Shown here: piece by piece, positions 7,303-17,095 of the stretch | How the letters are laid out: the number at the start of each line of letters is the position of its first letter | Position numbering within the stretch: position 1 is the stretch's first letter | Source of the DNA: Burkholderiales bacterium | Lineage (GTDB): Bacteria > Pseudomonadota > Gammaproteobacteria > Burkholderiales > JABEVD01 | Direction: 5' to 3' | NCBI GenBank assembly: GCA_019753155.1 | Contig: JAIELG010000016.1 | Location: forward strand, 124,001 to 188,000 | Length of the DNA: 64,000 nucleotides | Notes under the pieces: model-generated | What the model was told of the DNA's origin: nothing | Seen by the model: only the letters and a program-made list of their open reading frames with translations | Database searches by the model: none | Made by a program: the position numbers and the translations under genes

Positions 7303-10300
7303 AAATCGGTTTCTCCCTTGATGATTTCCGGGTAGCCCGAAATGGCGCGCGAAGTCTGCATGCCCGCCATCACGGCCGCCTCGACGCAACCTGCGTTCAA
7401 CCCGGTCCTGATCCAGTCTCCCGTCAAATAAAGGTTGGAAAACCCCGATCCGTCGGTTGCGATCCGGTATGCGGTGCTGCCCACTACCGACAGCACGTAA
7501 CGCTCGGACGGATCGACATTTGCCCGCCAGTACTGGCTGTCAAAGCGTGCGCGCCCGGCAGCCCCGGAGGAATCGACCAGCCAGTCCCATTTGAACGGCG
7601 ATCCGGCATCGGGCCACAGGGCCGTGATGTGGGTGTCGAGTTGATCGATCGCGCCCGCTTTTGCTTTTTCCGCGCATCGGGCAGGAAAAGCATAATCCGT
7701 CACAGGGGGAAAGTAATCGATCGGCATCGCACTGCACAGATAGGAAACGTTTTTGGGGGAAAGGGGCAAAGGCCAGTCTTCACGGCATAGCAACTGGTCC
7801 ATCGGCGCCCAGGTGTCATAGGGTTCGGTGAAGCCGCTCAACACCGGTTCCTGACCGTCCGGACGGTCGGTCCAGCCCATTTGCCCGAGATCCTGATTCA
7901 GCCAGACCTGGTAGGCTTGCGTTACCACGGTTTGTACTTTTTCTGTTGTATTCCTGAGGGCGAGACTCTGTTCGAGCAGCTTCGGGCAAAGCTGGGGCAC
8001 CCCGGCGATCGAGATGCCGAAAACGACGCGGTCGAAATCTATCCCCTTCTTCAGACTCAGTTGAGGCAAAGGCTTGTCGAAAGCGGCTTCGTAGAGCGCA
8101 GGCCAATTGCTCCAGTTGGATTCGAGGTTGACGTTTTGCGCCTTGAGTATTTCAGCTTCCTTTGGATCGATCTGGGAAAAATCAGGCGTGCTCGGCCAGC
8201 AGTCCAGTCCCTTTACGGAAACGAGTGGATCATATTCCCCTGAAACGAGATCGACTTGCCGGGTGAGCCTGATTTCGCCGACCGTCTCGCCTTCCGGCAA
8301 AAGCGCCTCGACTTTGTGGAAGAATTTGAATTTCACGCCTTTCGCCTTGAGCACCTGATAGAAGGGGGTGAAAATCGTATCGCCCATGCCGGCCTGCATC
8401 TTGTACATGATCGAGCCTTTGTAGCAGATGCCGATACGCATCATCGCGCGCAAAATGGTTCCCGCTTCCACGTTCGGCTTGCCGGCATCGCCCCCTTCAT
8501 AGGCGAATACCAGATCGTAGAATCCCCGGATGGGCGCGGAATTCACCGTGACGGGCACGTTTGCGCCATGCTTGGTCAGCCATGCCCTGAAGTCCATATC
8601 GTTGATTACATCGAAGCCGTTTTCGAATACCCCGTCTTCCAGCATGCCGAGCAGGACGGTTGCGCCCAGGTCCACGCAAATGTAAAGCCGCCTCAAGGCA
8701 TCGTTGGAGTCCAGCTTTTGCAGGATCTCATTCTCGAGCCAGGTTTTGATTGCCTTCATCGCCCCCGAGAGCAGGTCGCGATCGAAGCCGACTCCGGTCA
8801 TGGTGAAATCATGCAGGCACTTCGCTGCCTTGACGACATCGCTGCCAAGCTCGTCCACATCCTGTCCAAGCGCCTGTGCAAGCTTTCCTAGCCAGTCTTC
8901 ATGCCGGTCGGGCTGAGAAAGCCTTGCCGAGTCCGCGTCATCCAGATGTTGCGAGCTGATGTCGGAAAGCCATTTCCTGATCCAGCCCCACAACGCGACA
9001 GCAGCCTGCCACAGGGTGATGGCTTCGCTTCCGTCTCCGGGTTCGCCCGGAAGGACAGGAAAATCGAGTGGCCACATTTTCCAGATATCGTCGATATATT
9101 CGGAGAGCACGATGAAATCATGCGGCTTGAAGGCATCCTGCCATGTGGCAAGCGGGGCGCCCGGCGGACGACCGAGCGCCTCGTAGGCGCCCTTGATCGT
9201 GGCGAATGCGTTTTCGTAAAAACCGAACCATATGTGCAGGCCGTGTTCTTCGATGCGCTGTCCGTATTCGGCGTTGCGGCCGCTCGCTCCTTTTCCGCCC
9301 AGGCGCCAGCCCATCTGGTAGACCGTGATGTCGTATCTGTTTTGCCAGCCGCTCTGGCTGGTCAGGTAATATGCCGTCGTCATGGCGCCTACGCCGCTGC
9401 CCAGAATGGCGATTTTTTCGGGCTGAATCTGCGAGTTGTCCACGAGTTCTTCTCCAGGGGTGACGGTAAAATCGAAATAAAGATTGAAGGGCAGAATCAC
9501 CAGGGATTCCCCGAGCGGCAAGCCCAGAGTCTGGTCGAGCGGAAAGCTTGCATAAGGGTGCAGGGTGGCCTTGTAATCGTAACCGAGCAAGGCACCGCTG
9601 TGCAGGGCGTCCACATTTGCAGGGGCTGCGATGATCGCCTGATATACTGCTTTTTCTCCCGCAGAATCCGGAAACTGCTTGAGGAATATCTGGTCGGTGC
9701 GTGGACGGAAGAGGAGGGAGATCACTTCCTCGCAAGCGGCCAGATCCATGTTCAGGAAATCCGGCACGGATCTCAGCAGCTCGAAAGCTTGGGCGAGGAA
9801 ATCGAGAAAATCCTTCACAGGGTGGTGGGGATTGATTGTACTGACCGCATCGATTTCCAGTAGCGGATGCATGGCTATTTTCGTGTCCGGCGAAAACGGC
9901 TGGAACCCCCGTGCCGATACGGTGCAGCGCAACGGATCCGCCCCAAGTTCGGGGATTTCATATTCGCATTGGTATTTCGGGTAGCCGAAGAGCTCGCGTC
10001 CGTTGATGAGCGCCATGCAGTCGTCGACGAAAATATGACAGGGATACCAGTAGATGTGGGAGAGCTTGCCTTTATCATCCATTTTCCCCACCATCACCCA
10101 GGCGACGATATCGACCTCGGTGATCCAGCCCTTGTCTCTGTCCACAGGCATCGTTGAACTCGCATGATTCACCCTCGTGAAGGTCATCATTACGTAGGAC
10201 GAGAGCGCCTTGAAGTTCATGCGCCCGGAAGCCACCCGATTGAGCGTCTCGTCGAGGGTGTTCTGCAGTTTCGAAAGATCGCCCTTGAGGAAAAAACCGT

Positions 10301-10382
10301 ACATGTTGGCTTGTCTCAATTGCAGCGGAGAATGCATCAGCGGCGATCCGCCCGCATAGATGTATTGCGGCCTTTGTGTCAT
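7299..10382 (-). CDS. Acetoacetate-decarboxylase-like domain fused to FAD-dependent oxidoreductase
   Basis: Two-domain protein of 1027 residues with no named family known to me. Residues 1-315 resemble acetoacetate decarboxylase, including an NGRELFGYPK segment (Lys136) where that family has its catalytic lysine; the second lysine of the usual pair is Tyr here. Residues 322-1027 form an FAD/NAD(P)-binding oxidoreductase like phytoene desaturases and amine oxidases: dinucleotide motif ILGSGVGAMTTAYYL (326-340), a GWRLGGKGASGRN loop, and the closing LTGDWIRTGLNAGCVEAAVMAG motif. No signal peptide. The ATG at 10380-10382 has GGGGGGAAG in front; a longer start at 10475 is possible. The substrate is unknown; beta-oxo acid or terpenoid chemistry is only a guess. 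Confidence 0.85.
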   Translation of the reverse strand: MTQRPQYIYAGGSPLMHSPLQLRQANMYGFFLKGDLSKLQNTLDETLNRVASGRMNFKALSSYVMMTFTRVNHASSTMPVDRDKGWITEVDIVAWVMVGKMDDKGKLSHIYWYPCHIFVDDCMALINGRELFGYPKYQCEYEIPELGADPLRCTVSARGFQPFSPDTKIAMHPLLEIDAVSTINPHHPVKDFLDFLAQAFELLRSVPDFLNMDLAACEEVISLLFRPRTDQIFLKQFPDSAGEKAVYQAIIAAPANVDALHSGALLGYDYKATLHPYASFPLDQTLGLPLGESLVILPFNLYFDFTVTPGEELVDNSQIQPEKIAILGSGVGAMTTAYYLTSQSGWQNRYDITVYQMGWRLGGKGASGRNAEYGQRIEEHGLHIWFGFYENAFATIKGAYEALGRPPGAPLATWQDAFKPHDFIVLSEYIDDIWKMWPLDFPVLPGEPGDGSEAITLWQAAVALWGWIRKWLSDISSQHLDDADSARLSQPDRHEDWLGKLAQALGQDVDELGSDVVKAAKCLHDFTMTGVGFDRDLLSGAMKAIKTWLENEILQKLDSNDALRRLYICVDLGATVLLGMLEDGVFENGFDVINDMDFRAWLTKHGANVPVTVNSAPIRGFYDLVFAYEGGDAGKPNVEAGTILRAMMRIGICYKGSIMYKMQAGMGDTIFTPFYQVLKAKGVKFKFFHKVEALLPEGETVGEIRLTRQVDLVSGEYDPLVSVKGLDCWPSTPDFSQIDPKEAEILKAQNVNLESNWSNWPALYEAAFDKPLPQLSLKKGIDFDRVVFGISIAGVPQLCPKLLEQSLALRNTTEKVQTVVTQAYQVWLNQDLGQMGWTDRPDGQEPVLSGFTEPYDTWAPMDQLLCREDWPLPLSPKNVSYLCSAMPIDYFPPVTDYAFPARCAEKAKAGAIDQLDTHITALWPDAGSPFKWDWLVDSSGAAGRARFDSQYWRANVDPSERYVLSVVGSTAYRIATDGSGFSNLYLTGDWIRTGLNAGCVEAAVMAGMQTSRAISGYPEIIKGETDF

Positions 10383-10539
10383 CTTCCCCCCGTATGATTT
10401 TTGGACTCGATTGGAGCGCTGCCAAGGATATACCGCAGCAAGTATAGGCCTGGTTTTATTACCGGGGTGTTTCAAGCTTGCCGTAAAATGGCCAAACCGC
10501 CACCTTGCCGGGGCGGGTCAGCCTTTCGGATCGATTTCT

Positions 10540-10857
10540 TCAGGAAGCCAGGTTTTTCCTGTCCGCCTTGCTCTTTTCATGCAGCCGGTAGACGACATCA
10601 TCCAGGCTTGCGAGCTTTCTTTCGGTCAATATGTCTGCAATCTCTTCCGAATTCAGATCGGTTGCGATCGAGATTTTTTTGAACGCATCTTCTGTTGCTC
10701 TCCTGAATTTCGTCATGTCGACTTCCTCGAGGATTTGCATCACCTCCCTGGAAGAAAGCGCCGTGGCTTTCGCGATCGAATCGATGGCGTCTTCCACCAC
10801 ATGGTGGAGTTGTTCAACGATGACATGCTCCGGAACCCATTGTTCAGTCGATAACAT
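10540..10857 (-). CDS. Hypothetical small helical protein
   Basis: Predicted soluble protein of 105 residues that I do not recognise. It is rich in Glu, Lys, Ala and Ile in helical patterns and has no signal peptide, membrane segment or cysteine pair. Two halves look alike: SSREVMQILEEVDMTKFRR and NSEEIADILTERKLASL both carry a S-x-E-x-x-x-I-L-x-E pattern, suggesting two copies of a helical unit. The ATG at 10855-10857 is supported by a near-perfect GGAGGTGAT 5 nt upstream, so the gene is probably well translated. It lies downstream of a hairpin and in the same direction as the fusion oxidoreductase, 157 bp ahead of it. Confidence 0.7.
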   Translation of the reverse strand: MLSTEQWVPEHVIVEQLHHVVEDAIDSIAKATALSSREVMQILEEVDMTKFRRATEDAFKKISIATDLNSEEIADILTERKLASLDDVVYRLHEKSKADRKNLAS

Positions 10858-10885
10858 GATAATCACCTCCATAGTATGATACCGA

Positions 10886-10905
10886 TACCGGAAAAATCTC
10901 CGGTA
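10886..10905. other. Short inverted repeat upstream of the small helical protein
   Basis: TACCGG and CCGGTA arms of 6 bp around an 8-nt loop. It lies 30 bp upstream of the start at 10857, where a 5' UTR hairpin or an operator would sit. There is no T-run after it in either direction, so it is not a clear terminator. Confidence 0.4.
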
Positions 10906-11021
10906 ATCAATCATAGTAAATCATGGCGGCAATGCAAATGATTCTTAACTATCGCAATGTGAGGCAGTCAACCGCTTTGTCCCGATACGGCTTATAATCA
11001 CGTTTTTCCAGATCAAGATCC

Positions 11022-12956
11022 ATGCCGCTCCCGACCATTTCAGACATCGAATCCGTGTTTTCGGAAAACGGACTGCTATCCGGAGCGATCGAAGGCTTTA
11101 GGGCGAGGCCGCAGCAGAGCGAAATGGCGGTAGCGATCCTCGATGCCATATCGAGGAACGGAGCGCTCGTCGTCGAGGCGGGAACGGGAACGGGGAAAAC
11201 CTTCGCCTATCTCGTCCCCGCGCTCCTTTCCGGGGGTAAGATCATCGTTTCGACGGGAACCAAGACGCTTCAGGATCAGCTCTATACCCGCGATATCCCG
11301 GCAATGCGGCAAGCGCTCGGCGTGAGTCTCGATATTGCCCTCCTCAAGGGGCGTGCCAACTATGTCTGTCATTATCATCTCGAACGGACTTCAAGGGAAG
11401 GGCGGCTGCCATCGAGAGAGAATGTCGCCTATCTGAAGCTCGTCGAGGGCTATGCGAGAAACACGAAAAGCGGCGACAAGGGGGAGCTTGTCGAAGTGCC
11501 CGAGGATGCATCGATCTGGCCTCTTGTGACCTCCACCCGCGAGAATTGCCTGGGTTCGGAATGCCCGAACCACAAGGAATGCTTCGTGATGGAGGCGAGG
11601 CGCTCGGCCATGCGGGCCGATCTCGTCGTGGTCAATCATCACCTTTTTTTCGCCGACGTGATGCTGAAGGATGAAGGCGTGGCGGAACTTCTCCCGGCCT
11701 GCAATACGGTGATATTCGACGAAGCTCATCAGCTTCCGGAAGTCGCCAGTCTTTTTCTGGGCGAATCGGTTGGAACCAGTCAGTTGATAGAACTCGCGCG
11801 CGATGCCAGACTCGAGGCGCAGATTTCTGCGAAGGATTTCGCGCCCCTTCCGCAAGGCGCCGACAAGCTCGAGAAAAGTGCTAGGGATCTCAGGCTTGCC
11901 GTGCTGGAAGCCGATTCGAGGCTTCCGGTATCCGCGCTGGATGCCGATTTTTTTGCGTCCCTGGCAAGCCTCCAGGGGGCGCTCGATGAATTTTCGAAAC
12001 TGCTCGAATTGCAGGCCGAGCGCAGCGAAGGCCTGGGAAATTGCAGGGATCGCGCAGTCGAACTCTCGCGCAGGATCAAAAACTGGAGAGAAGAAGAATC
12101 GGGCGATTTTATCCGCTGGGTGGAGGTCTTCAGCCAGGCGATGCAGCTCAATTCCACGCCCTTGTCCATCGCGGAGATGTTCGCCAGCCAGATCGAGGCA
12201 AGGCCGAGATCGTGGATATTCACTTCGGCAACCCTCGCGGTAGGGGGGGACTTTTCCCATTATCTCGGGCAGATGGGGCTTGCCGATGCGAAGTCGCTTT
12301 GCCTCGACAGTCCATTCGATTACCCGAATCAGGCGCTTCTTTACGTGCCGGAGTCGATGCCGGAACCCAATAGCCGGGACTATACGAAGGCAGTGGTCGA
12401 TGCGGCACTTCCCCTCATCAGGGCGAGCCGCGGGCGGGCATTTCTGCTCTTCACCAGCCTGAAGGCGATGCGTGCAGCGCATGGATTTCTCAAGGAAGCG
12501 TTCCTGGCGGAAAACCTGGATTTCCCCATACTGCTGCAGGGGGAAGGCGCGAAGAACGCCATGCTCGAGCGTTTCAGGCGTCTTGGCAATGCCGTTCTTC
12601 TGGGCAGCCAGTCTTTCTGGGAAGGCGTGGATGTGAGAGGGGAAGCGCTGTCTCTTGTCGTGATCGACAAGCTTCCCTTTGCGCCCCCGGACGACCCCGT
12701 GCTTGCGGCGAGGATAGAGCAGATCAACAGGCGGGGAGGGAATGCCTTCATGGAATACCAGTTGCCGCACGCGGTATTGACGCTCAAGCAGGGCGCCGGC
12801 AGGTTGATCAGGAGCGAGGCCGATCGCGGGGCGCTCATGATCTGCGACCCCAGGATCATCACGAAATCCTACGGCAGCAAAGTCTGGCGCAGCCTGCCGC
12901 CGATGAAGCGCACCCGGTTGCTGCAGGAAGCTGTCGAGTTTTTCGGGAAGGAATAA
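11022..12956 (+). CDS. yoaA: ATP-dependent DNA helicase, YoaA/DinG (XPD-like) family
   Basis: Iron-sulfur superfamily 2 helicase expected to unwind damaged or forked DNA with 5'-3' polarity. In 644 residues it shows the Walker A box AGTGTGKT (53-60), the DEAH box FDEAH near residue 238, four cysteines typical of the XPD iron-sulfur cluster (NYVC, then NCLGSEC and KEC near 180), and motif VI GAGRLIRS near 595. Length matches YoaA (about 636) better than DinG (about 715). It faces rimO tail-to-tail with a 4 bp gap. Confidence 0.92.
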   Translation: MPLPTISDIESVFSENGLLSGAIEGFRARPQQSEMAVAILDAISRNGALVVEAGTGTGKTFAYLVPALLSGGKIIVSTGTKTLQDQLYTRDIPAMRQALGVSLDIALLKGRANYVCHYHLERTSREGRLPSRENVAYLKLVEGYARNTKSGDKGELVEVPEDASIWPLVTSTRENCLGSECPNHKECFVMEARRSAMRADLVVVNHHLFFADVMLKDEGVAELLPACNTVIFDEAHQLPEVASLFLGESVGTSQLIELARDARLEAQISAKDFAPLPQGADKLEKSARDLRLAVLEADSRLPVSALDADFFASLASLQGALDEFSKLLELQAERSEGLGNCRDRAVELSRRIKNWREEESGDFIRWVEVFSQAMQLNSTPLSIAEMFASQIEARPRSWIFTSATLAVGGDFSHYLGQMGLADAKSLCLDSPFDYPNQALLYVPESMPEPNSRDYTKAVVDAALPLIRASRGRAFLLFTSLKAMRAAHGFLKEAFLAENLDFPILLQGEGAKNAMLERFRRLGNAVLLGSQSFWEGVDVRGEALSLVVIDKLPFAPPDDPVLAARIEQINRRGGNAFMEYQLPHAVLTLKQGAGRLIRSEADRGALMICDPRIITKSYGSKVWRSLPPMKRTRLLQEAVEFFGKE

Positions 12957-12960
12957 GGTT

Positions 12961-14268
12961 TCATTCAATTTCACCCCAAAGGTCGTGCTCGTCCGAATCG
13001 ACGATCTTGACTTTGGCGAATTCGCCGACTTTCGGCTCACCCATGATGTAAACCTGTCCGTCGATTTCGGGGGCGTCATGGATGCTTCTGCCGACAGCGC
13101 CGTCTTCGTCGACTTCCTCCACCAGAACCTGCATGGTCCTGCCGATCTTCTTGGCGAGTTTTCTCTCGCTGATTTCGGCTTGAATTTCCATGAGTCGTTC
13201 CACGCGCTCGAGCTTGATTTCCTTCGGAACGGGATCGGGAAGAGAATTCGCTTCAGCCCCTTCCACGGGAGAATAGGGGAAGCATCCCACGCGGTCGAGT
13301 TCGGCCTCATTCAGGAAGCCCAGCAGTTCCTCGAATTCAGCCTCGGTTTCGCCGGGAAAGCCCGTGATGAACGTGCTGCGGATCGCAAGATCGGGGCAGA
13401 TTTCGCGCCATTTCCTGGTCCGGTCGAGGTTGTTTTCGCTGTTTCCGGGACGCTTCATGAGCTTCAGTATCCTCGGATTCGAGTGCTGAAAAGGCACGTC
13501 GAGATAGGGCAAGATCATCCCTTCCGCCATCAAAGGGATCACTTCATCGACATGGGGATAGGGATAGACGTAATGCAGTCTCACCCAGGCGCCGAGGCCG
13601 CCCAGTTCCCGGGCAAGTTCCGTCATTCTCGTCCTGACTGGCCTGCCGTTCCGGAATCCAGTGCGATATTTCACGTCGACTCCGTATGCGCTTGTGTCCT
13701 GGGATATGACGAGAAGCTCCTTTACGCCGGACTCAACCAGGGTTTCGGCTTCCTTCATCACCTCCCCTATGGGGCGGCTGACGAGGTCTCCCCTCAGAGA
13801 GGGGATGATGCAGAAGGTGCAGCGGTGGTTGCAGCCTTCGGAAATCTTGAGGTAGGCGTAATGCCTCGGGGTGAGCCTGATTCCCTGGGGCGGGACGAGG
13901 TCGAGATAAGGGTCATGCGGACGGGGCAGGTGTTCGTGTATCGCCTGCATGACTTCTTCCAGGGCATGTGGACCGGTCACGGCGATCACTTCGGGATGCG
14001 CGTTCTTCACGATGTCGCCGCGTGCGCCCAGGCAACCCGTCACGATCACGCGTCCATTCTCGTTCAGGGCTTCTCCGATCGCATCCAGGGACTCTTCTAC
14101 CGCGCTGTCGATGAAGCCGCAGGTATTGACGACGATCATGTCGGCGCCCTGGTAATCCGGGGAAATGGCATAACCTTCCGCCCTCAGGCGGGATAGGATA
14201 TGTTCGGAGTCGACGAGCGCCTTGGGGCAACCCAGGGAAACCATGCCTATGCTTTTATTTCGTGACAT
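12961..14268 (-). CDS. rimO: Ribosomal protein S12 methylthiotransferase RimO
   Basis: Radical SAM enzyme that methylthiolates Asp89 of ribosomal protein S12. The 435-residue product has the UPF0004 domain with three cysteines (SLGCPK, NTCGF, TGCLG), the radical SAM motif C-x3-C-x2-C in [15 protein letters not shown] near residue 150, and a C-terminal TRAM domain from about 370. The IIPSLRG segment and [10 protein letters not shown] start distinguish RimO from MiaB. Convergent with yoaA. Confidence 0.96.
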   Translation of the reverse strand: MSRNKSIGMVSLGCPKALVDSEHILSRLRAEGYAISPDYQGADMIVVNTCGFIDSAVEESLDAIGEALNENGRVIVTGCLGARGDIVKNAHPEVIAVTGPHALEEVMQAIHEHLPRPHDPYLDLVPPQGIRLTPRHYAYLKISEGCNHRCTFCIIPSLRGDLVSRPIGEVMKEAETLVESGVKELLVISQDTSAYGVDVKYRTGFRNGRPVRTRMTELARELGGLGAWVRLHYVYPYPHVDEVIPLMAEGMILPYLDVPFQHSNPRILKLMKRPGNSENNLDRTRKWREICPDLAIRSTFITGFPGETEAEFEELLGFLNEAELDRVGCFPYSPVEGAEANSLPDPVPKEIKLERVERLMEIQAEISERKLAKKIGRTMQVLVEEVDEDGAVGRSIHDAPEIDGQVYIMGEPKVGEFAKVKIVDSDEHDLWGEIE

Positions 14269-14407
14269 GCGATGTGCCTGAATGGAAACATGGAATTATA
14301 CAGCCCTCTTGTGCGGAAGCCATCGATCATCCAGTGGACATTTACGCAACGATGCCCCGGTTCAGGGAAAGCGCTTGGCATGTGCGGGGCACTGCTGCAG
14401 AGGGCGG

Positions 14408-14596
14408 CTATTCCGATTTGCGTTTTTTCTGATAGTCGTCGTAACTCTCCCGCTTCGGGCAGTCCGCTGTCGGATTCTTATGGCATTGCGCCTGACCGAT
14501 GTCCTGCATTGCTTCGTAAGCGGAACGTTGCGCAGACTCCGTGCCGCAGCTTGGGAGGAATAGCGCCAGGGCTGCAAATACCATGATTCGATTCAC
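14408..14596 (-). CDS. Small putative lipoprotein
   Basis: Protein of 62 residues with a short hydrophobic start (MNRIMVFAALALFLPSCG). The cysteine after LFLPS is a plausible but imperfect lipobox. The mature part is hydrophilic, has two further cysteines (QCHKNPTADC) and ends in a basic stretch KKRKSE. Similar small conserved lipoproteins are seen in betaproteobacteria, without known function. It sits between rimO and the ZIP transporter on the same strand. Confidence 0.6.
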   Translation of the reverse strand: MNRIMVFAALALFLPSCGTESAQRSAYEAMQDIGQAQCHKNPTADCPKRESYDDYQKKRKSE

Positions 14597-14648
14597 CGCT
14601 TCTCCTTAGTCTGGATATTCGATTCCATGATGCTGCATAGGTTCATAA

Positions 14649-15404
14649 TCATTCCGCGAGTAGCCCGGCGATCAGGATGGAGCCGATTCCGAGCGAGATC
14701 AGGAAGACCTGTTGGATCGTGGCGTGGATTTCCGTGCGCTTGTGCAGGCCCGGGATCAGGTCCGCAACGGAGACGTAGATCATGCTGGATGCGGCAAGGG
14801 CGAGCAGGGAGGGGACGATGCCATGCATCGACTGCAGAATGGTATAGGCGAGCACACTGCCGATGAGGGTCGCTCCACTTGCACTCAGGTTGAAGAGGAT
14901 CGCCTGCCTTTTCGTATAGCCGGAATGCAGCAGGATCATGAAATCCCCCACTTCCTGTGGAATTTCGTGGGCGATGATGGCGATCGCGGTGACGATGCCC
15001 AGATGGATGTCGCTCATGAAAGCCGCCGCGATCAGGATGCCGTCCACAAAATTGTGGAAGGTGTTGCCTATCATGATCATGAGGCCGCTCCTGCCGTGGT
15101 CGTGGGATTCGTGCGCTTCGCAATCCTCCGCATGGCAGTGACGCCACAACACCAGTTTTTCCAGGATGAAAAAAAGCAGGATGCCGAAGAGTATAGTGGC
15201 CGTCATCATGCCCGGGTTTTTCGTCAGCCTGAAGGCCTCGGGCAGGATTTCGAGGAAGGCCGCTCCAAGCAGGGCGCCCACCGCATAGCTGACGAGCATG
15301 GGCAACCAAGCGGGGCGCAGGCTGAGCGCGAACGATCCGGCGAGGAGGAGACTCGCAAGGCCGCCCACTGTGCTCATCGTCACGATCCAGGAAAGGACTG
15401 ACAT
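14649..15404 (-). CDS. ZIP-family metal transporter
   Basis: Inner-membrane transporter for divalent metal ions, zinc or iron being the usual substrates. The 251-residue protein has about eight hydrophobic segments. A histidine- and acid-rich cytoplasmic loop (HCHAEDCEAHESHDHG, near residue 90) precedes the metal-binding helices GNTFHNFVDG and IAHEIPQEVGDF, which hold the ZIP signature His, Asn, Asp and Glu residues. No metal regulator gene is adjacent, so the exact metal cannot be named. Confidence 0.92.
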   Translation of the reverse strand: MSVLSWIVTMSTVGGLASLLLAGSFALSLRPAWLPMLVSYAVGALLGAAFLEILPEAFRLTKNPGMMTATILFGILLFFILEKLVLWRHCHAEDCEAHESHDHGRSGLMIMIGNTFHNFVDGILIAAAFMSDIHLGIVTAIAIIAHEIPQEVGDFMILLHSGYTKRQAILFNLSASGATLIGSVLAYTILQSMHGIVPSLLALAASSMIYVSVADLIPGLHKRTEIHATIQQVFLISLGIGSILIAGLLAE

Positions 15405-15425
15405 AATTTTACCGAAAATCCAAGA

Positions 15426-16130
15426 TTATAACCGATGATCCAGCCAGATGAACGATCCCATCCTTCCCGTTTTTCCGTCCCGCCTATGGGAAAAGAAGCG
15501 GGATGCATCCCGGTAAGTGCAGTAATTGCCGCCATGCACTCCGGATATGCCTGCTTTTTCGAGTTTCATGCGGGCAACGGCATACAGGTCGGCATGCCAC
15601 TTTCCATTCGCGCCTTTTCTGAAAGCGGCGCTTTCAGCCTCGAGGGCATCCAGCACTTCTTCTCCGACCTCGAATGCTTCCTGTCCTATGGCGGGGCCGA
15701 GGTAGGCGACAAGCGCATTTTCCCCCATCACGGGAACGGTTTTTTCGATGATGCCTGCGGCAAGTCCGCGCCAGCCGGCATGAAGGGCAGCCACGGTATT
15801 CCTCCCCGAGAGGAGGACGGGCAGGCAGTCGGCAGTCATGATTGCACAAACGACATTCGGCTGCCTTGTGAAAGCGCCGTCTGCATCGGAGGTTTCAGGT
15901 TCGTCCAGGTTAACGATGCGATTGCCGTGAATCTGGTTCAGCCATTTCGGTTCGTCGGGCAGAAAATTGCGAATCGCCCTCCTGTTTTGCGCGACATGAA
16001 GGGGATCATCGCCGACATGGCTGCCGAGATTGAGGCTGGAATAGGGGGGATGGCTCACGCCGCCCGTCCTCGTCGTGATCAGGCACCGGACATTCGACGG
16101 GGCGGGCCAATCCGGGACGATGAAATTCAT
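15426..16130 (-). CDS. pgeF: Peptidoglycan editing factor PgeF (YfiH family)
   Basis: YfiH/DUF152 protein. The family has been described as a purine nucleoside phosphorylase/oxidase and, in E. coli, as removing mis-incorporated L-serine from muropeptide precursors. In 234 residues the metal-site motifs are present: NQIHGN (His), TADCLPVLL (Cys) and ALHAGWRGL (His). The ATG at 16128-16130 overlaps the rluD stop as ATGA, so the two genes are translationally coupled; this pairing is conserved in many proteobacteria. Confidence 0.93.
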   Translation of the reverse strand: MNFIVPDWPAPSNVRCLITTRTGGVSHPPYSSLNLGSHVGDDPLHVAQNRRAIRNFLPDEPKWLNQIHGNRIVNLDEPETSDADGAFTRQPNVVCAIMTADCLPVLLSGRNTVAALHAGWRGLAAGIIEKTVPVMGENALVAYLGPAIGQEAFEVGEEVLDALEAESAAFRKGANGKWHADLYAVARMKLEKAGISGVHGGNYCTYRDASRFFSHRRDGKTGRMGSFIWLDHRL

Positions 16131-17095
16131 TCCAGTTTTTCCAGAAGCGCGGCAAGATCTTCCGGCAGATCGGACTCGAATTCCAGGAATTCCCCGCTTT
16201 CGGGGTGGGCGAAAGACAGGCGCTTCGCATGCAGCGCCTGTCTCGGGAAAGCGGCCAGCAGGACACTGTTTTCCGACTGTTTGGGTTTGTTGCCGTAAAC
16301 CGGATCGCCCACGATGGGGTGGCCGATATATTGCATATGCACCCTGATCTGGTGCGTCCTGCCGCTCTCGAGGGTGCATTCGAGCAGGGTGCATCCGCAG
16401 TGGGATTCGAGCACCCTGTAATGCGTTCTTGCAGGTTTCCCGCTTCCGACGACCGCCATTTTCGTGCGATGGGTCGGATGCCGCCCTATCGGCGCATCGA
16501 TCGTGCCGCCCCGTGCCACGATTCCGTGGACCAGCGCGAGATACTGGCGTTTCACGCTTCGCCCCTGCAGCTGCCTGACGAGACTGGTCTGGGATGGCAG
16601 CGTTTTCGCGACGACGAGCAGGCCGCTCGTTTCCTTGTCGAGGCGGTGAACGATTCCGGCTCTGGGGATGGCCGAAAGCTCGGGCGCATGGTGGAGCAGG
16701 GCGTTCAGCAGGGTGCCTTCCCAGTTCCCGCTTCCAGGATGCACGACGAGACCGGCGGGCTTGTCGATCACGATCAGGAAAGCGTCTTCGTAAAGGACGT
16801 TCAGCGCTATTTCCTGCGGCGCATATGCTGTTTCCAGCGGGTCGGGCTCCGCCTCAATGACGACAGATTCTCCTCCCCATACCTTTTGCCGGATATTGCA
16901 GGCTGCCCCGTCCAGCCATACCTTCTCATCCCTTATCCAGGATTGCAGGCGGCTTCTGGAATAATCCGGAGCAAGTTTGGCAAGCGCCTGATCGAGGCGT
17001 AGCCCCGCAAATTGCATGGGGACGACGAAATTGATTCCCTTAAGCGCCGGCGAGTTTGGGGTATAATCTTGGGGTTTTCCAACGGGATCTTTCAT
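16127..17095 (-). CDS. rluD: 23S rRNA pseudouridine synthase RluD
   Basis: Makes pseudouridines 1911, 1915 and 1917 in helix 69 of 23S rRNA. The product is 322 residues from the ATG at 17093-17095. It has an N-terminal S4 domain (about 25-85) and the catalytic motif GIVHRLDKETSGLLVVAK with the active aspartate near residue 150. GRTHQIRVHM closes the active site. Its start codon overlaps that of divergent bamD, so each promoter must lie within the other gene's 5' end or the start is further in (MQFAGLRLD at about 17017). Confidence 0.94.
   Translation of the reverse strand: MKDPVGKPQDYTPNSPALKGINFVVPMQFAGLRLDQALAKLAPDYSRSRLQSWIRDEKVWLDGAACNIRQKVWGGESVVIEAEPDPLETAYAPQEIALNVLYEDAFLIVIDKPAGLVVHPGSGNWEGTLLNALLHHAPELSAIPRAGIVHRLDKETSGLLVVAKTLPSQTSLVRQLQGRSVKRQYLALVHGIVARGGTIDAPIGRHPTHRTKMAVVGSGKPARTHYRVLESHCGCTLLECTLESGRTHQIRVHMQYIGHPIVGDPVYGNKPKQSENSVLLAAFPRQALHAKRLSFAHPESGEFLEFESDLPEDLAALLEKLE
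17062..17067 (+). promoter_or_regulatory. Possible -10 box for bamD
   Basis: TATAAT 27 bp upstream of the bamD ATG. No good -35 hexamer lies at 16-18 bp. The box falls inside the first codons of divergent rluD if rluD starts at 17095. Position and perfect hexamer support a bamD promoter, but only weakly. Confidence 0.35.

Noticed and set aside
7608-9863. Several rightward frames of 100-320 residues across the fusion gene
   Set aside because: Antisense shadows; the leftward frame has clear domain motifs throughout.
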